Part shown: piece after piece, positions 9,401-17,611 of the stretch
Numbering within the stretch: the first letter of the stretch is position 1
Layout of the letters: the number at the start of each line of letters is the position of its first letter
The notes under the pieces: generated by a model
Told to the model about the DNA's origin: nothing
Seen by the model: only the letters and a program-made list of their open reading frames with translations
The model's database searches: none
Made by a program: the position numbers and the translations under genes
Source: Trueperella sp.
Lineage (GTDB): Bacteria; Actinomycetota; Actinomycetes; Actinomycetales; Actinomycetaceae
Direction of reading: 5' to 3'
Assembly: GCA_022783305.1 (NCBI GenBank)
Contig: JALEWQ010000145.1
Span: forward strand, 1-59,113
DNA length: 59,113 nt

Positions 9401-12400
9401 GCGAGCTGCCGGCCATCACCGCCTCCGCCGACTCGCAGTTCGGCGAGGCCCACTACCGCTTCTCGCTCCGCCCCGAGCTTGGCACCCTCCACGCCGGCGT
9501 GACGGCCGACCTGCCCCAGAGCTACCGGCTCGCTCCGATCGTGCCCTCGGCTGTGCTCGGCATGTGCTGGCCTTCCATATACGCCGCCCTCGGGTCGGCC
9601 TTCGTTGGGGACTACCCCGTCATCGAGGGTCTCCTCAACGCCGTCCACCTCGACCACACCGAGGACCTCGACACCGACCGGCTCGCGGGCCTGACCCACC
9701 TCGATGCCCGCTCCCGTTGCACGTCGCTGACCGAGTCGAGTTCGGGCCGCGTCGTCGTCGTGGAAACGGAGCTGAGCCACGACGGGCAGCGCGTCGGCGC
9801 GTTCATCGAACGCTTCGCGATCCGCGGAAGGGTATTCGGCACCGAACTACCCGCCGACCCGCCCTACGCCGGTGGGGTCGAGCGCGAGATTATCGACACC
9901 CCGCGCTCACTGCTGCGCCGCGTCACCGTCACGGCCCCGGCGGACATGACGCCGTTCGCCATGGTCTCCGGTGACTACAACCCCATCCACACCTCCTATC
10001 GGGCCGCGAAGGTGGCCGGCATGGACGCGCCGCTCGTGCACGGAATGTGGCTGTGCGCCGCCGCCCAACACGCCGTCAGCGCCGGCGACGAAGACGGCAA
10101 ACGCTGGCACATCGCCGGGTGGACGTACCGCATGTACGGCACCGTGGAGCTGAACGACGAGGTGGAAATCAGCATCGAGCGGGTGGGAGCCGTCGAGGGC
10201 GGCGGACTCATCCTCGAAGTGACCTGCCGGGTGAACAAGAACGTCGTCTCCGTCGCCTCCGCACACGTGCGCCCGGCTCTCACCGCCTACGTCTACCCAG
10301 GCCAGGGCGTGCAGAGCCAGGGTATGTCCCTCGAGGAGCGCGGCTCCTCGCCGGCGGCTCGCGAGGTGTGGGAACGCGCCGACGCCCACACCCACTCCGC
10401 CCTCGACTTTTCGATCCTCGCCATCGTGCGTGACAACCCCACCGAGATCACCGCCGGCGGCGTAACCTATCGCCACCCGCAGGGCGTGCTCAACCTGACC
10501 CAGTTCACCCAGGTGGCGCTCGCGACCGTCGCCTTCGCCCAGACCGCGCGCCTGCGCGAGGCCGGGGTGCTCGTGGAGGGTGCCTACTTCGCCGGGCATT
10601 CGCTGGGCGAATACAACGCGCTATCGGCCTACGCGGGCATCTTCCCGCTCGAGACGGTCATCGAGATCGTCTTCCACCGCGGCTCGACGATGCACAACCT
10701 CGTGCCGCGAGACGCCGAGGGCCGTTCAAACTACCAGATGGGTGCCCTGCGTCCCAACCAGTTCGGGGTGGGCGACGCCGAGGTGGCGCGCTACGTGGCC
10801 TCCATCGCGCAGGCGAGCGGAGAGTTCATCGAGATCGTCAACTACAACCTCGCCGGCGAACAGTACTCGATCGCCGGAACGGTGGCGGGTCTGGCCGCGC
10901 TCGCGGCCGACGCCGAGCGGCGCGCCGCGCAGGCGGGCGGGCGCCGGCCCTTCATGCTCGTGCCCGGCATCGACGTTCCCTTCCATTCCAGCGTGCTTCG
11001 GGGCGGCGTGGAAGATTTCCGTGAGCTCCTGGCGCGTCTCCTGCCCCAGGAGATCGACCCGGCCGTGCTGGTCGGGCGCTACATCCCCAACCTCGTGGCC
11101 CGCCCCTTCGAGCTCACGCCCGGCTTCCTCGACTCCATCCTCGAGGTGGTTCCCGCCGAATCGGTGCGGGATCTGCGCGAGCGCTGGGACGACCTCGACC
11201 TCACCTCGCAGGCATCCTCCATCACCCGGCAACTGCTCGTCGAGCTGCTGGCTTGGCAGTTCGCGTCTCCCGTGCGCTGGATCGAGACGCAGGACTACCT
11301 CTTCGGCCCGCGCCCGGGCGGGGCTGGCGTGGAGAGCTTCGTGGAGATCGGCCTCGGGGCCGCGCCCACGCTGGCCAACCTTGCCGCCAAGACCCTCGCC
11401 CAGCCGCGACACGCCTCCGCCCAGGTGGCGGTGGCAAACGTCCAACGCGACGCCGCCGCCGTCTACCTCACAGACCAGGCGACCGCACCCGAGGAGCCGA
11501 AGGAGGACGCCGCGGGCGAGGTTGGAAACGCCGAGGCTGCGGCGCCGGCCGCACCAGAGCCGGTACCGGCCGCGCCCGAGCCAGCCACGGTCGCAGCGGC
11601 CCCGACGGCGCCGGTGGAAGACCTGCCTTTCCTGGCTGCCGACGCGATCACGGTGCTGCTGGCGGAGTCGAACAAGATCGGCCTCGATCAGGTCGGCGCA
11701 GCGGACACGGTGGAGTCGCTGACCAACGGCGTGTCCTCCAAGCGCAACCAGGTGCTCATGGACATGTCCGCCGAGCTCGGCCTATCCGCCATCGACGGCG
11801 CAGCCGAGGCGAGCGTGAGCGAGTTGTCCGCCACCGTCAACAAGCTCGCCCACAACTACACGCCCTTCGGCCCGGTCCTGTCCGAAGTCATCAACGACCG
11901 TCTTCGCAAGCTGTTCGGCGCTGCCGGCGTCAAACCCGACCACGTGGCATCCCGCGTGCGCGAGGCGTGGGCGCTGGGGCAGGGCTGGAGCGCGTGGACG
12001 ACGGCGATCGTCCTGCTCGAGACCCGCGAGGGCAAGTCCGCCCGCGGCGGGGAGCTGACCGGCCTGCCCGCCTCGCCCTCCACGCCCGCCGAGGTGGACG
12101 CGCTCATCGATTCAGCTGTGGAGCGCGTGGGCGCCCTGCATTCGGTGAACGTGGCCAAGCCCAGCGCCGCGGCCGCGGCGGGCGGCGTCGTGGATTCGGC
12201 GGCGCTGGACGCCTTCTCCTCGCACATCACCGCGATCCTGGCAGACAACGCCCGCGACCTGCTGGCCCGCCTCGGCGATGCCGCACCCGTGCCGGCCACC
12301 GACGCCAGCGACGAGGCCGTGATTGAGGCCGTGCGCGCCGAGCTTGGGGCGAACTGGGAGACGCGGGTCGCCCCCACCTTCTCCGCAAAGCGTGCCGTGT

Positions 12401-15400
12401 TGCTCAACGACCGATGGGCGAGCGCGCGCGAGGACCTCGCCCGCTTCGCCGCCGGCGCCGCCGAGTTGCCCGCCGAGACCAGCTTCGTGGCCACCGGCGC
12501 CGAGGTGGCCCGCCAGGCCGAATACTACGCGGACATCGCCACCTCCGACGCCGACCGGGTGCGCCTGCTCCAGGTGGCGGCCGTCGCCCGCGACGCAAGC
12601 GCCGGGGAGTTCTCCGGCCAAGTCGCGGTGGTCACCGGCATGACGCCCGAGTCGATCGGCGGCGCCGTCGTGGCGCGCCTGCTCGCCGGCGGGGCGACCG
12701 TCATCGCAACCGCCTCCCGGGTCGACCAGGCGCGCCTGCTCGCCGGGCGGAAGATCTACCGCGAAAACGCCCGCGGCGACGCCGCCCTGTGGCTCGTGCC
12801 CGCCAACCTCGCCTCCTACCGAGACATCGACGCGCTCGTTGACTGGATCGCCACCCCCGTGCGAGAAACGGTGGGCGGACTAAGCGTGGAGAAGAAACCG
12901 GCCATGATCCCCGATCTTCTCTTCCCCTTCGCAGCGCCGCGCGTGTTCGGCATGATGAGCGACGCCGGGGGAGAGGCGGAAATGCAGACCCGCCTCATGC
13001 TGTGGGGCCTGGAGCGCCTGCTCACCGGGCTCGCCGCCATCGGCGCGGACACCGTGGTCGGTCACCGCCTGCACGCCGTGCTGCCGGGATCGCCCAACCG
13101 CGGAACCTTCGGCGGGGACGGCGCCTACGGCGAGGTCAAGGCGGCCCTCGACGCCGTCGTCGCCAAGTGGCACGTCGAGCCGTGGGCGCGCCGCGTGAGT
13201 CTGGCCCACGCCCGCATCGGGTGGGTTCGCGGCACCGGCCTCATGGGCGGCAATGACCCGCTGGTCGCGGCCGTCGAGGAGCGCGGGGTGCGCACCTGGT
13301 CCACCTCCGAGATCGCCGACGAGCTCATCGGCCTTGCCACCGCCGAGGCCCGCCAGCGCGCGGCCCTCGAGCCGATCGACGCCGACCTCACCGGCGGCCT
13401 GTCGAACGTCAACCTCGCTGAGCTCGCCCGTCGCGTCGAGGCCGCGGCCCCCGCCGCGGAGGTCGAACCTACGCCGGGCACCATCTCAGCTCTGCCGCGC
13501 CCGCAGGTGGTGGACCTGCCCGCGTACGCGGACGTGTGGGCCTCGGGCACCGCCCGCCCGGAGGACACAATCGTCATCGTGGGCGTGGGGGAGGTCGGCC
13601 CGTGGGGCTCCGCTCGTACCCGGCGCGCCGCCGAGCTCGGCATCCAGGCTGACGGCGACGTCGAGCTGACCGCGGCAGGCGTGCTGGAGTTGGCCTGGAT
13701 GACCGGCCTGCTCACCTGGCACGACTCGCCGAAGGCCGGCTGGTACGACACGCAGGACAACCTCGTGCCCGAGGAGGAGATCTTCGAGCGCTACCGCGAC
13801 GAGGTAGTGGCCCGCTCCGGCATCCGCCGCCTCACCGACGACGGCCCCATCCAGGCCGGCGGCACGGTGGACATGGTGACCGTCTTCCTCGACAAACCCG
13901 TCACCTTTATGGTGGCCAGCGAGGCCGAGGCGCGCGCCTACGAGGCGGCCGACCCGCAGTTCACGGTCGTCGCCCCACCCGCACCGGGCGAGTCGGACTG
14001 GTCCGTGACCCGTGTCAAGGGCGCCACCTCGCTCGTTCCACGCAAGACCACCCTGTCCCGATACGTCGCGGGTCAGCTGCCCACCGACTTCGACCCCACC
14101 CGCTGGGGCATCCCGCAGTCGATGGTCGAGTCGGTGGACAAGATGGCGGTGTGGAACCTGCTGACCACGGTCGACGCCTTCATCTCCGCCGGCTTCACCC
14201 CGGCCGAGCTTCTCGCCCACGTTCACCCAGCCCTGGTCGGCTCGACTCAGGGCACCGGGTTCGGCGGCATGAGCTCGATGCGTAAGCTCTTCGTGGAACG
14301 CTTCCTCGGCGAGGACATCCCACAGGACATCCTCCAGGAGACACTGGCCAACGTCGTGGCGGCACACACCATGCAGTCCTACGTCGGCGGTTACGGATCG
14401 ATGGTCCAGCCGGTGGCGGCCTGCGCCTCGGCCGCCGTCTCGCTCGAGGAGGGCGTGGACAAAATCGTCACAGGCAAGGCAACGTTCGTGGTCACCGGCG
14501 CGATCGACGACCTTTCGGTGGAGTCCCTCGAAGGCTTCGGCTCCATGAACGCGACCGCGGACTCCGCCTCGCTTGAAGCCCAAGGCATCGCGGATCGATT
14601 CTTCTCCCGCGCCGGCGACCTTCGCCGCGGCGGCTTCGTGGAGGCGATGGGCGGCGGCACCGTCCTCATCGCCCGCGGCGACCTCGCCCTCGAGATGGGT
14701 CTGCCCGTCTACGGCGTGGTCGGATACGTCCAGACCTTTGCCGACGGCGCCCACACCTCCATCCCCGCACCCGGGCTCGGCGCGCTCGCGGCCGGACTCG
14801 GCGGGAAGAATTCCCGGCTTGCCAACCAGCTGGGCGCGCTGGGGGTGAGCGCCGATGACATCGCCGTCCTGTCCAAGCACGACACCTCCACCAATGCCAA
14901 CGATCCCAACGAGGCCGAGCTACACGTCCGCCTCGCCCGAGCGCTCGGGCGAGGCGCGGGTAACCCGCTGCACGTCATCTCCCAGAAGACGTTGACCGGG
15001 CATTCGAAGGGTGGTGCCGCGCTGTTCCAGATCGCCGGGCTGACCCAGGTTCTGGCCACCGGCGTGGTGCCGGGCAACCGTTCGCTCGACAACCTCGATC
15101 CCGTGTTTGCCGAGGACCCGTTCCTCGTGTGGCTGCGCGAGCCGCTCGATCTGGGGCGGCGCGGCCAGATCAAGGCGGCGCTGGCCACCTCGCTCGGCTT
15201 TGGCCACGTCTCCTCGCTCATGGCGATCGTCCATCCGGGCGCCTTCGAGGCCGCGATCGAGCGCGCACACGGGCGCGACGCCGCCGACGCGTGGCGGGTG
15301 CGGGCGCAGGCCCGTCTCAAGGACGGCGCCCGCCACCTCGAGCAGGGCATGGTGGGCAACCGGGCCCTCTTTGAGCCGATCACCTCGCGCCGCTTCGCGC

Positions 15401-15492
15401 AGCAGGGGACCGGCTACGACCCCCACGAGGTCGAGGCTGCCATGCTCCTCGATCCGGCGGCCCGGCTCGGGGCGGATGGCCTGTATGCCTAG
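6439..15492 (+). CDS. fas: Type I fatty acid synthase, single chain
   Basis: This 3017-aa protein carries all activities for de novo acyl-CoA synthesis and is expected to assemble as a hexameric barrel. Domains in order: acetyltransferase with GHSQG (Ser103); FMN-dependent enoyl reductase (about 370-650, with EDGHAGGHH at about 532); MaoC-like dehydratase (GDYNPIH, His1184); malonyl/palmitoyl transferase with GHSLGE (Ser1388); an Ala/Pro/Glu-rich linker (about 1685-1730); carrier domain with NGVSSKRN (Ser1766 the likely pantetheine site); ketoreductase with the Rossmann start VAVVTG (about 2062); and ketosynthase with AACAS (Cys2662), His2814 and His2855 in TGHSKGG. All active-site residues looked for are present. 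A ribosome site AGGAG precedes the ATG. The gene ends 8 bp inside acpS, which activates its carrier domain. Confidence 0.97.
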   Translation: MYKLHTPYVLQFAGQATPWRAALIEVAEDPAIHDALEDLQARAEELLSPVLPELTRICAGPLDLLSTTSHEAFASVPGILLAQYGSYLDLSPDAQPQAVVGHSQGVLAVRMLASEHKAHVLALARLIGAAATQVTRAEGGARFGELTPMLAVRDVPEPVLAELASRHGAQIAIRNTANSFTLSGMPADLDAVRRDLAALAEAEAKARVEKTIGGAALNPITEFLDVSAPFHSDLLAPALEQVLAWVRACGWADDAEGPVRAEGQGGDGQGGDHPIHMADVERLAAAVLTDRLDWDQVFGEATMGADWVVDLGPGRSLARITRDNVRGRGIGVVNAGSAEARDALATKDAWVPGEDWSDFAPRLVTIDDGRVVVDTRFTRLTGRAPVLLAGMTPTTVEPEIVAAAANAGYWVEMAGGGQVTEQVFEKNLAGLVAGLEPGRTAQFNAMFMDRYLWNLQFGTQHIVSRHRQSGAPLDGVVISAGIPETEEGVELVERLRAEGFTYVAFKPGTIGQIRQVLKIARATTAPVLIMVEDGHAGGHHSWEDLDQLLLATYAEIRAQDNTVLIVGGGLGVPERAAAFLTGTWALEHGSVPMPVDAIMIGTAAMTAREAKTNDDVKQLLVDTPGVPVERNAGWVGQGAVDGGVTSGLSHLLADMYEIENSASRAARLIVEVASDPEALVERREEIIAAIDATAKPYFGDLEDMTYAKVLRRFAQLTYPFADPSWAQRFFELAQRVEARLSPMDSGELISMFDGVDDVADPFAAIEKIVAAYPDAERVEVTTFDAAWFVELCRKYPKPVPFVPIIDADLLRSWGTDGLWQSQDPRYTADQVRIIPGPVSVAGITTVDEPVATILARYEDAAIDALGGQADERRFSRAFATVTDYLRGAENISWHGHVITNPARVVDDYDILPTDRGYDMVIHLDTLWDGTEASQHAVRELRLPLRIPAGASTGAIPLVDDEDLPAAMFALLAATAGVGADNVLGDHIGELPAITASADSQFGEAHYRFSLRPELGTLHAGVTADLPQSYRLAPIVPSAVLGMCWPSIYAALGSAFVGDYPVIEGLLNAVHLDHTEDLDTDRLAGLTHLDARSRCTSLTESSSGRVVVVETELSHDGQRVGAFIERFAIRGRVFGTELPADPPYAGGVEREIIDTPRSLLRRVTVTAPADMTPFAMVSGDYNPIHTSYRAAKVAGMDAPLVHGMWLCAAAQHAVSAGDEDGKRWHIAGWTYRMYGTVELNDEVEISIERVGAVEGGGLILEVTCRVNKNVVSVASAHVRPALTAYVYPGQGVQSQGMSLEERGSSPAAREVWERADAHTHSALDFSILAIVRDNPTEITAGGVTYRHPQGVLNLTQFTQVALATVAFAQTARLREAGVLVEGAYFAGHSLGEYNALSAYAGIFPLETVIEIVFHRGSTMHNLVPRDAEGRSNYQMGALRPNQFGVGDAEVARYVASIAQASGEFIEIVNYNLAGEQYSIAGTVAGLAALAADAERRAAQAGGRRPFMLVPGIDVPFHSSVLRGGVEDFRELLARLLPQEIDPAVLVGRYIPNLVARPFELTPGFLDSILEVVPAESVRDLRERWDDLDLTSQASSITRQLLVELLAWQFASPVRWIETQDYLFGPRPGGAGVESFVEIGLGAAPTLANLAAKTLAQPRHASAQVAVANVQRDAAAVYLTDQATAPEEPKEDAAGEVGNAEAAAPAAPEPVPAAPEPATVAAAPTAPVEDLPFLAADAITVLLAESNKIGLDQVGAADTVESLTNGVSSKRNQVLMDMSAELGLSAIDGAAEASVSELSATVNKLAHNYTPFGPVLSEVINDRLRKLFGAAGVKPDHVASRVREAWALGQGWSAWTTAIVLLETREGKSARGGELTGLPASPSTPAEVDALIDSAVERVGALHSVNVAKPSAAAAAGGVVDSAALDAFSSHITAILADNARDLLARLGDAAPVPATDASDEAVIEAVRAELGANWETRVAPTFSAKRAVLLNDRWASAREDLARFAAGAAELPAETSFVATGAEVARQAEYYADIATSDADRVRLLQVAAVARDASAGEFSGQVAVVTGMTPESIGGAVVARLLAGGATVIATASRVDQARLLAGRKIYRENARGDAALWLVPANLASYRDIDALVDWIATPVRETVGGLSVEKKPAMIPDLLFPFAAPRVFGMMSDAGGEAEMQTRLMLWGLERLLTGLAAIGADTVVGHRLHAVLPGSPNRGTFGGDGAYGEVKAALDAVVAKWHVEPWARRVSLAHARIGWVRGTGLMGGNDPLVAAVEERGVRTWSTSEIADELIGLATAEARQRAALEPIDADLTGGLSNVNLAELARRVEAAAPAAEVEPTPGTISALPRPQVVDLPAYADVWASGTARPEDTIVIVGVGEVGPWGSARTRRAAELGIQADGDVELTAAGVLELAWMTGLLTWHDSPKAGWYDTQDNLVPEEEIFERYRDEVVARSGIRRLTDDGPIQAGGTVDMVTVFLDKPVTFMVASEAEARAYEAADPQFTVVAPPAPGESDWSVTRVKGATSLVPRKTTLSRYVAGQLPTDFDPTRWGIPQSMVESVDKMAVWNLLTTVDAFISAGFTPAELLAHVHPALVGSTQGTGFGGMSSMRKLFVERFLGEDIPQDILQETLANVVAAHTMQSYVGGYGSMVQPVAACASAAVSLEEGVDKIVTGKATFVVTGAIDDLSVESLEGFGSMNATADSASLEAQGIADRFFSRAGDLRRGGFVEAMGGGTVLIARGDLALEMGLPVYGVVGYVQTFADGAHTSIPAPGLGALAAGLGGKNSRLANQLGALGVSADDIAVLSKHDTSTNANDPNEAELHVRLARALGRGAGNPLHVISQKTLTGHSKGGAALFQIAGLTQVLATGVVPGNRSLDNLDPVFAEDPFLVWLREPLDLGRRGQIKAALATSLGFGHVSSLMAIVHPGAFEAAIERAHGRDAADAWRVRAQARLKDGARHLEQGMVGNRALFEPITSRRFAQQGTGYDPHEVEAAMLLDPAARLGADGLYA

Positions 15493-15892
15493 CCGTCCCG
15501 GGCTGGGTGTGGACCTGGTCCACATCCCCACCTTTGCCGAGCAGCTCGCCGCGCCGGGCACGCGCATGGCCCGGGTCTTTTCCGGGGCCGAGATGCGCGC
15601 TGCCCGGCGCCGGGCCCAGGCCACCGGCGCTGGTCTCGCCTATCACCTGGCCGCCCGCTGGGCGGGAAAGGAGGCCTTCATCAAGGCGTGGTCCTCGGCG
15701 CTCATCGGGCAGGGGCCCGCGATTGGTGAACAGGACCTCAACCTTGCGGAGGTCCAGGTCCTGTCCGACCCTTACCAGCGCCCCTACATCGCCCTGAGCG
15801 GCGTCGTCAAGGAGGCCTTCGGCGACGCCGACGGCGTCCTCATCTCCCTGTCCCACGATGGCGACTACGCCATCGCCGTCTGCCAACTCTAA
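15485..15892 (+). CDS. acpS: Holo-ACP synthase (4'-phosphopantetheinyl transferase)
   Basis: The enzyme transfers phosphopantetheine from CoA to the serine of the FAS carrier domain. The 135-aa product has the AcpS signature GVDLVHIPTF near the start, with the metal-binding aspartate, and the central WAGKEAFIKAW helix with the catalytic glutamate and lysine. It ends with LSHDGDYAIAVCQL. The length is normal for the family. The start overlaps the last codons of fas by 8 bp, so it is translationally coupled to its substrate. Fusion or adjacency of such a domain to FAS-I is well known in fungi and actinobacteria. Confidence 0.92.
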   Translation: MPSRPGLGVDLVHIPTFAEQLAAPGTRMARVFSGAEMRAARRRAQATGAGLAYHLAARWAGKEAFIKAWSSALIGQGPAIGEQDLNLAEVQVLSDPYQRPYIALSGVVKEAFGDADGVLISLSHDGDYAIAVCQL

Positions 15893-15901
15893 GGAACACC
15901 T

Positions 15902-16477
15902 ATGCACCCGACATCTTCTTCCACCTCAACGCCCGCCGCAGCAACCCTGCGCTCGAGCCGAGCCGGCATCGCCCGCAACGCGTTGACGATCGGCGCTGGC
16001 GTCGTCGTGCTCGCGATCGCCGCCCAGCTCGCGATTCCGTTCAAGCCCGTCCCCGTGACGATGCAGACTCTCGCGGTCGTGCTCGTCGGGTGGGCGCTCG
16101 GCGGCGGGCGCGGCCTGACCGCCGTCAGCCTCTACGGCGCGCTCGGCGTGGCCGGCCTGCCCATCCTCTCGGCCGGGACGGCGGGGATCAGCCCGTCCAC
16201 GGGTTACCTGGTGGGCTTCGTCTTCTCCGCCGCTTTAGTCGGCAAGATGAACGCGCGCCGGCCGCTCTCGGGCCTGCGAGCCCTGGCTGTCTTCGCCATC
16301 GCGCTGGCCCTGCCCTACCTCCCCGGCCTCATCTGGCTTTCGGCGTCCACCGGCGTTGGCGCGCCCTGGTCGGTGCAGGTCCTCTCCCTCGGCCTGACTC
16401 CGTTCATCCCCGGCGACCTCATGAAGCTGGTGGCGGCCGCCGGGGTGGCAACCGGCTGGAGGGCGCTGCGTCGCTAG
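15902..16477 (+). CDS. bioY: Biotin transporter substrate-binding component
   Basis: BioY is the membrane S-component of an ECF-type biotin importer. The 191-aa protein has about five or six hydrophobic helices, the family segment IPFKPVPVTMQTLAVVL (about 41-57), and GLPILSAG with a glycine-rich loop. The start is the ATG nine bases after acpS, with AAGGAA as ribosome site. No EcfA ATPase or EcfT partner is encoded nearby, so it must use shared components from elsewhere or act alone. Its place at the end of the birA-carboxylase-FAS unit couples biotin uptake to biotin use. Confidence 0.9.
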   Translation: MHPTSSSTSTPAAATLRSSRAGIARNALTIGAGVVVLAIAAQLAIPFKPVPVTMQTLAVVLVGWALGGGRGLTAVSLYGALGVAGLPILSAGTAGISPSTGYLVGFVFSAALVGKMNARRPLSGLRALAVFAIALALPYLPGLIWLSASTGVGAPWSVQVLSLGLTPFIPGDLMKLVAAAGVATGWRALRR

Positions 16478-16493
16478 GTGCCAATAGCGCCGC

Positions 16494-16528
16494 GGGGGCC
16501 GTCCGAGCTTCGGCCGGATTGCGCCCCC
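16494..16528 (+). terminator. Possible stem-loop after bioY
   Basis: GGGGGC and GCCCCC pair around a 23-base interior that can itself fold (CCGA/TCGG). No T-run follows and the right arm reaches into the purU promoter region, so this is a weak terminator call. Confidence 0.3.
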
Positions 16529-16543
16529 GTTGCCGCATTGTCC

Positions 16544-16549
16544 TATCCT
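16544..16549 (+). promoter_or_regulatory. -10 box of purU, leaderless transcript likely
   Basis: TATCCT lies exactly six bases before the purU ATG, with no good ribosome site in between. A possible -35 (TTGCGC at 16519) has a rather long 19-base spacer. Confidence 0.5.
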
Positions 16550-16555
16550 GTTGGA

Positions 16556-17401
16556 ATGAGCGAGGACCTTATCCTGACCGTGAAGTGCCCCGACAAGCCG
16601 GGCATCACCTACGCCATCACCGGCCTGCTTGCCTCCGTAGGCGGCAACATCATGGAATCCCAGCAGTTTAACGACGCCGCCTCGGGCTACTTCTTCGTCC
16701 GCATCCGGGCCCGCGTGCCCGGCGGCAAGGCCACGATCGAGGCCGCCTTCGCCCAGCTCGCGGCGAACCACCAGATGACCTATCAGCTGTCCGAGGCCGA
16801 CGTGCCCGTGCGCACGCTCGTCATGGTCACGAAGGACGCCCACTGCCTGTCAGACCTGCTCTCGAAGAATCGTGAGGGGCTGGCGCCGATCGACATCGTC
16901 GGCGTCGTGGGCAACCACGACACGCTCAAGCCGCTGGCCGACTTCTACAACAAGCGCTTCATCCACATCCCCATCAGCGCCGAGACCAAGGAACAGGCCG
17001 AGGACGAGCTACTGCGGCTTATCGAGGACGAGGGGGTCGAGCTCGTGGTGCTCGCTCGCTACATGCAGATCCTTTCCCCGCGGCTGTGCGAGCGCCTGGC
17101 CGGTAACGTCATCAACATCCACCACTCCTTCCTGCCGTCGTTCAAGGGCGCCCGCCCCTACCACCAGGCCTTCTTACGAGGGGTCAAGCTCATCGGCGCC
17201 ACCGCCCACTACGTCACCTCCGACCTCGACGAGGGGCCGATCATCGAGCAGGACGTCGTCCGCGTCGCCCACGACGACGACGAGCGCGAGCTTCGCGCCA
17301 AGGGCGCCGAGGTCGAGCGTCAGGTTCTTTCCCGCGCGGTCAAGTGGCATGCCGAGCACCGGATCCTCATGAACGGCAATCGTACGGTCATCTTTTCCTA
17401 A
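16556..17401 (+). CDS. purU: Formyltetrahydrofolate deformylase
   Basis: PurU hydrolyses 10-formyl-THF to THF and formate, balancing one-carbon units. The 281-aa product has an N-terminal ACT domain (about 1-80, beginning ILTVKCPDKPGITYAI) and a C-terminal formyltransferase domain. The catalytic set is visible in NIHHSFLPSFKGARPYHQA (Asn and His) and TSDLDEGPIIEQD (Asp). The length is normal. I chose the internal ATG because the ACT domain begins there and a -10 box sits six bases upstream; the 26 extra codons of the open frame are not conserved-looking. It precedes the riboswitch-controlled glyA-folD pair, so it shares the pathway but lies outside the riboswitch. Confidence 0.93.
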   Translation: MSEDLILTVKCPDKPGITYAITGLLASVGGNIMESQQFNDAASGYFFVRIRARVPGGKATIEAAFAQLAANHQMTYQLSEADVPVRTLVMVTKDAHCLSDLLSKNREGLAPIDIVGVVGNHDTLKPLADFYNKRFIHIPISAETKEQAEDELLRLIEDEGVELVVLARYMQILSPRLCERLAGNVINIHHSFLPSFKGARPYHQAFLRGVKLIGATAHYVTSDLDEGPIIEQDVVRVAHDDDERELRAKGAEVERQVLSRAVKWHAEHRILMNGNRTVIFS

Positions 17402-17486
17402 GGCCCGCCGATAGGGTGGCGTTCGCGCACCAAGACGCTCAGTCTCACTGCTCGTACCGTTAGGGTGAGCGCTTCGGGAGCTGGGG

Positions 17487-17492
17487 TAAACT
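17487..17492 (+). promoter_or_regulatory. Candidate -10 box for glyA-folD
   Basis: TAAACT is followed within about eight bases by the first stem of the ZTP riboswitch, the expected position for a transcript that starts with the aptamer. No strong -35 is visible. Confidence 0.4.
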
Positions 17493-17495
17493 GAC

Positions 17496-17575
17496 CGCGT
17501 CGCGACTGGCGCGGGTGGTCACCACCGGGGAGCGGCACAGAATTGATCGCGGGTCGTCCGCCTGGGCACGCGGTC
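17496..17575 (+). promoter_or_regulatory. ZTP/ZMP riboswitch (pfl motif) upstream of glyA
   Basis: The leader carries the hallmarks of the pfl RNA: CGCGACTGGCG (17501-17511), then ACCACCGGGGAGCG (17521-17534), then after a variable linker the highly conserved CCGCCTGGGCA (17558-17568), which forms the pseudoknot side of the aptamer. GGTGG (17515-17519) can pair with CCACC (17522-17526) to make the internal hairpin. This class senses ZMP/ZTP, which builds up when 10-formyl-THF is short, and turns on folate one-carbon genes. Known targets include glyA and folD, exactly the two genes downstream. The aptamer ends about 37 bases before the glyA start. I see no clear terminator, so control could act at translation. 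Confidence 0.85.
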
Positions 17576-17611
17576 TTATTGGGCCTGCGGGCCAGATATG
17601 AGGAGATTCTG

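Noticed and set aside
8146..9780. 544-codon minus-strand frame opposite FAS
   Set aside because: It is a shadow of the FAS reading frame with no ribosome site and no recognisable domain.
13486..14880. 464-codon minus-strand frame opposite the FAS ketosynthase
   Set aside because: It lies entirely opposite conserved catalytic sequence; its composition is that of an antisense shadow.
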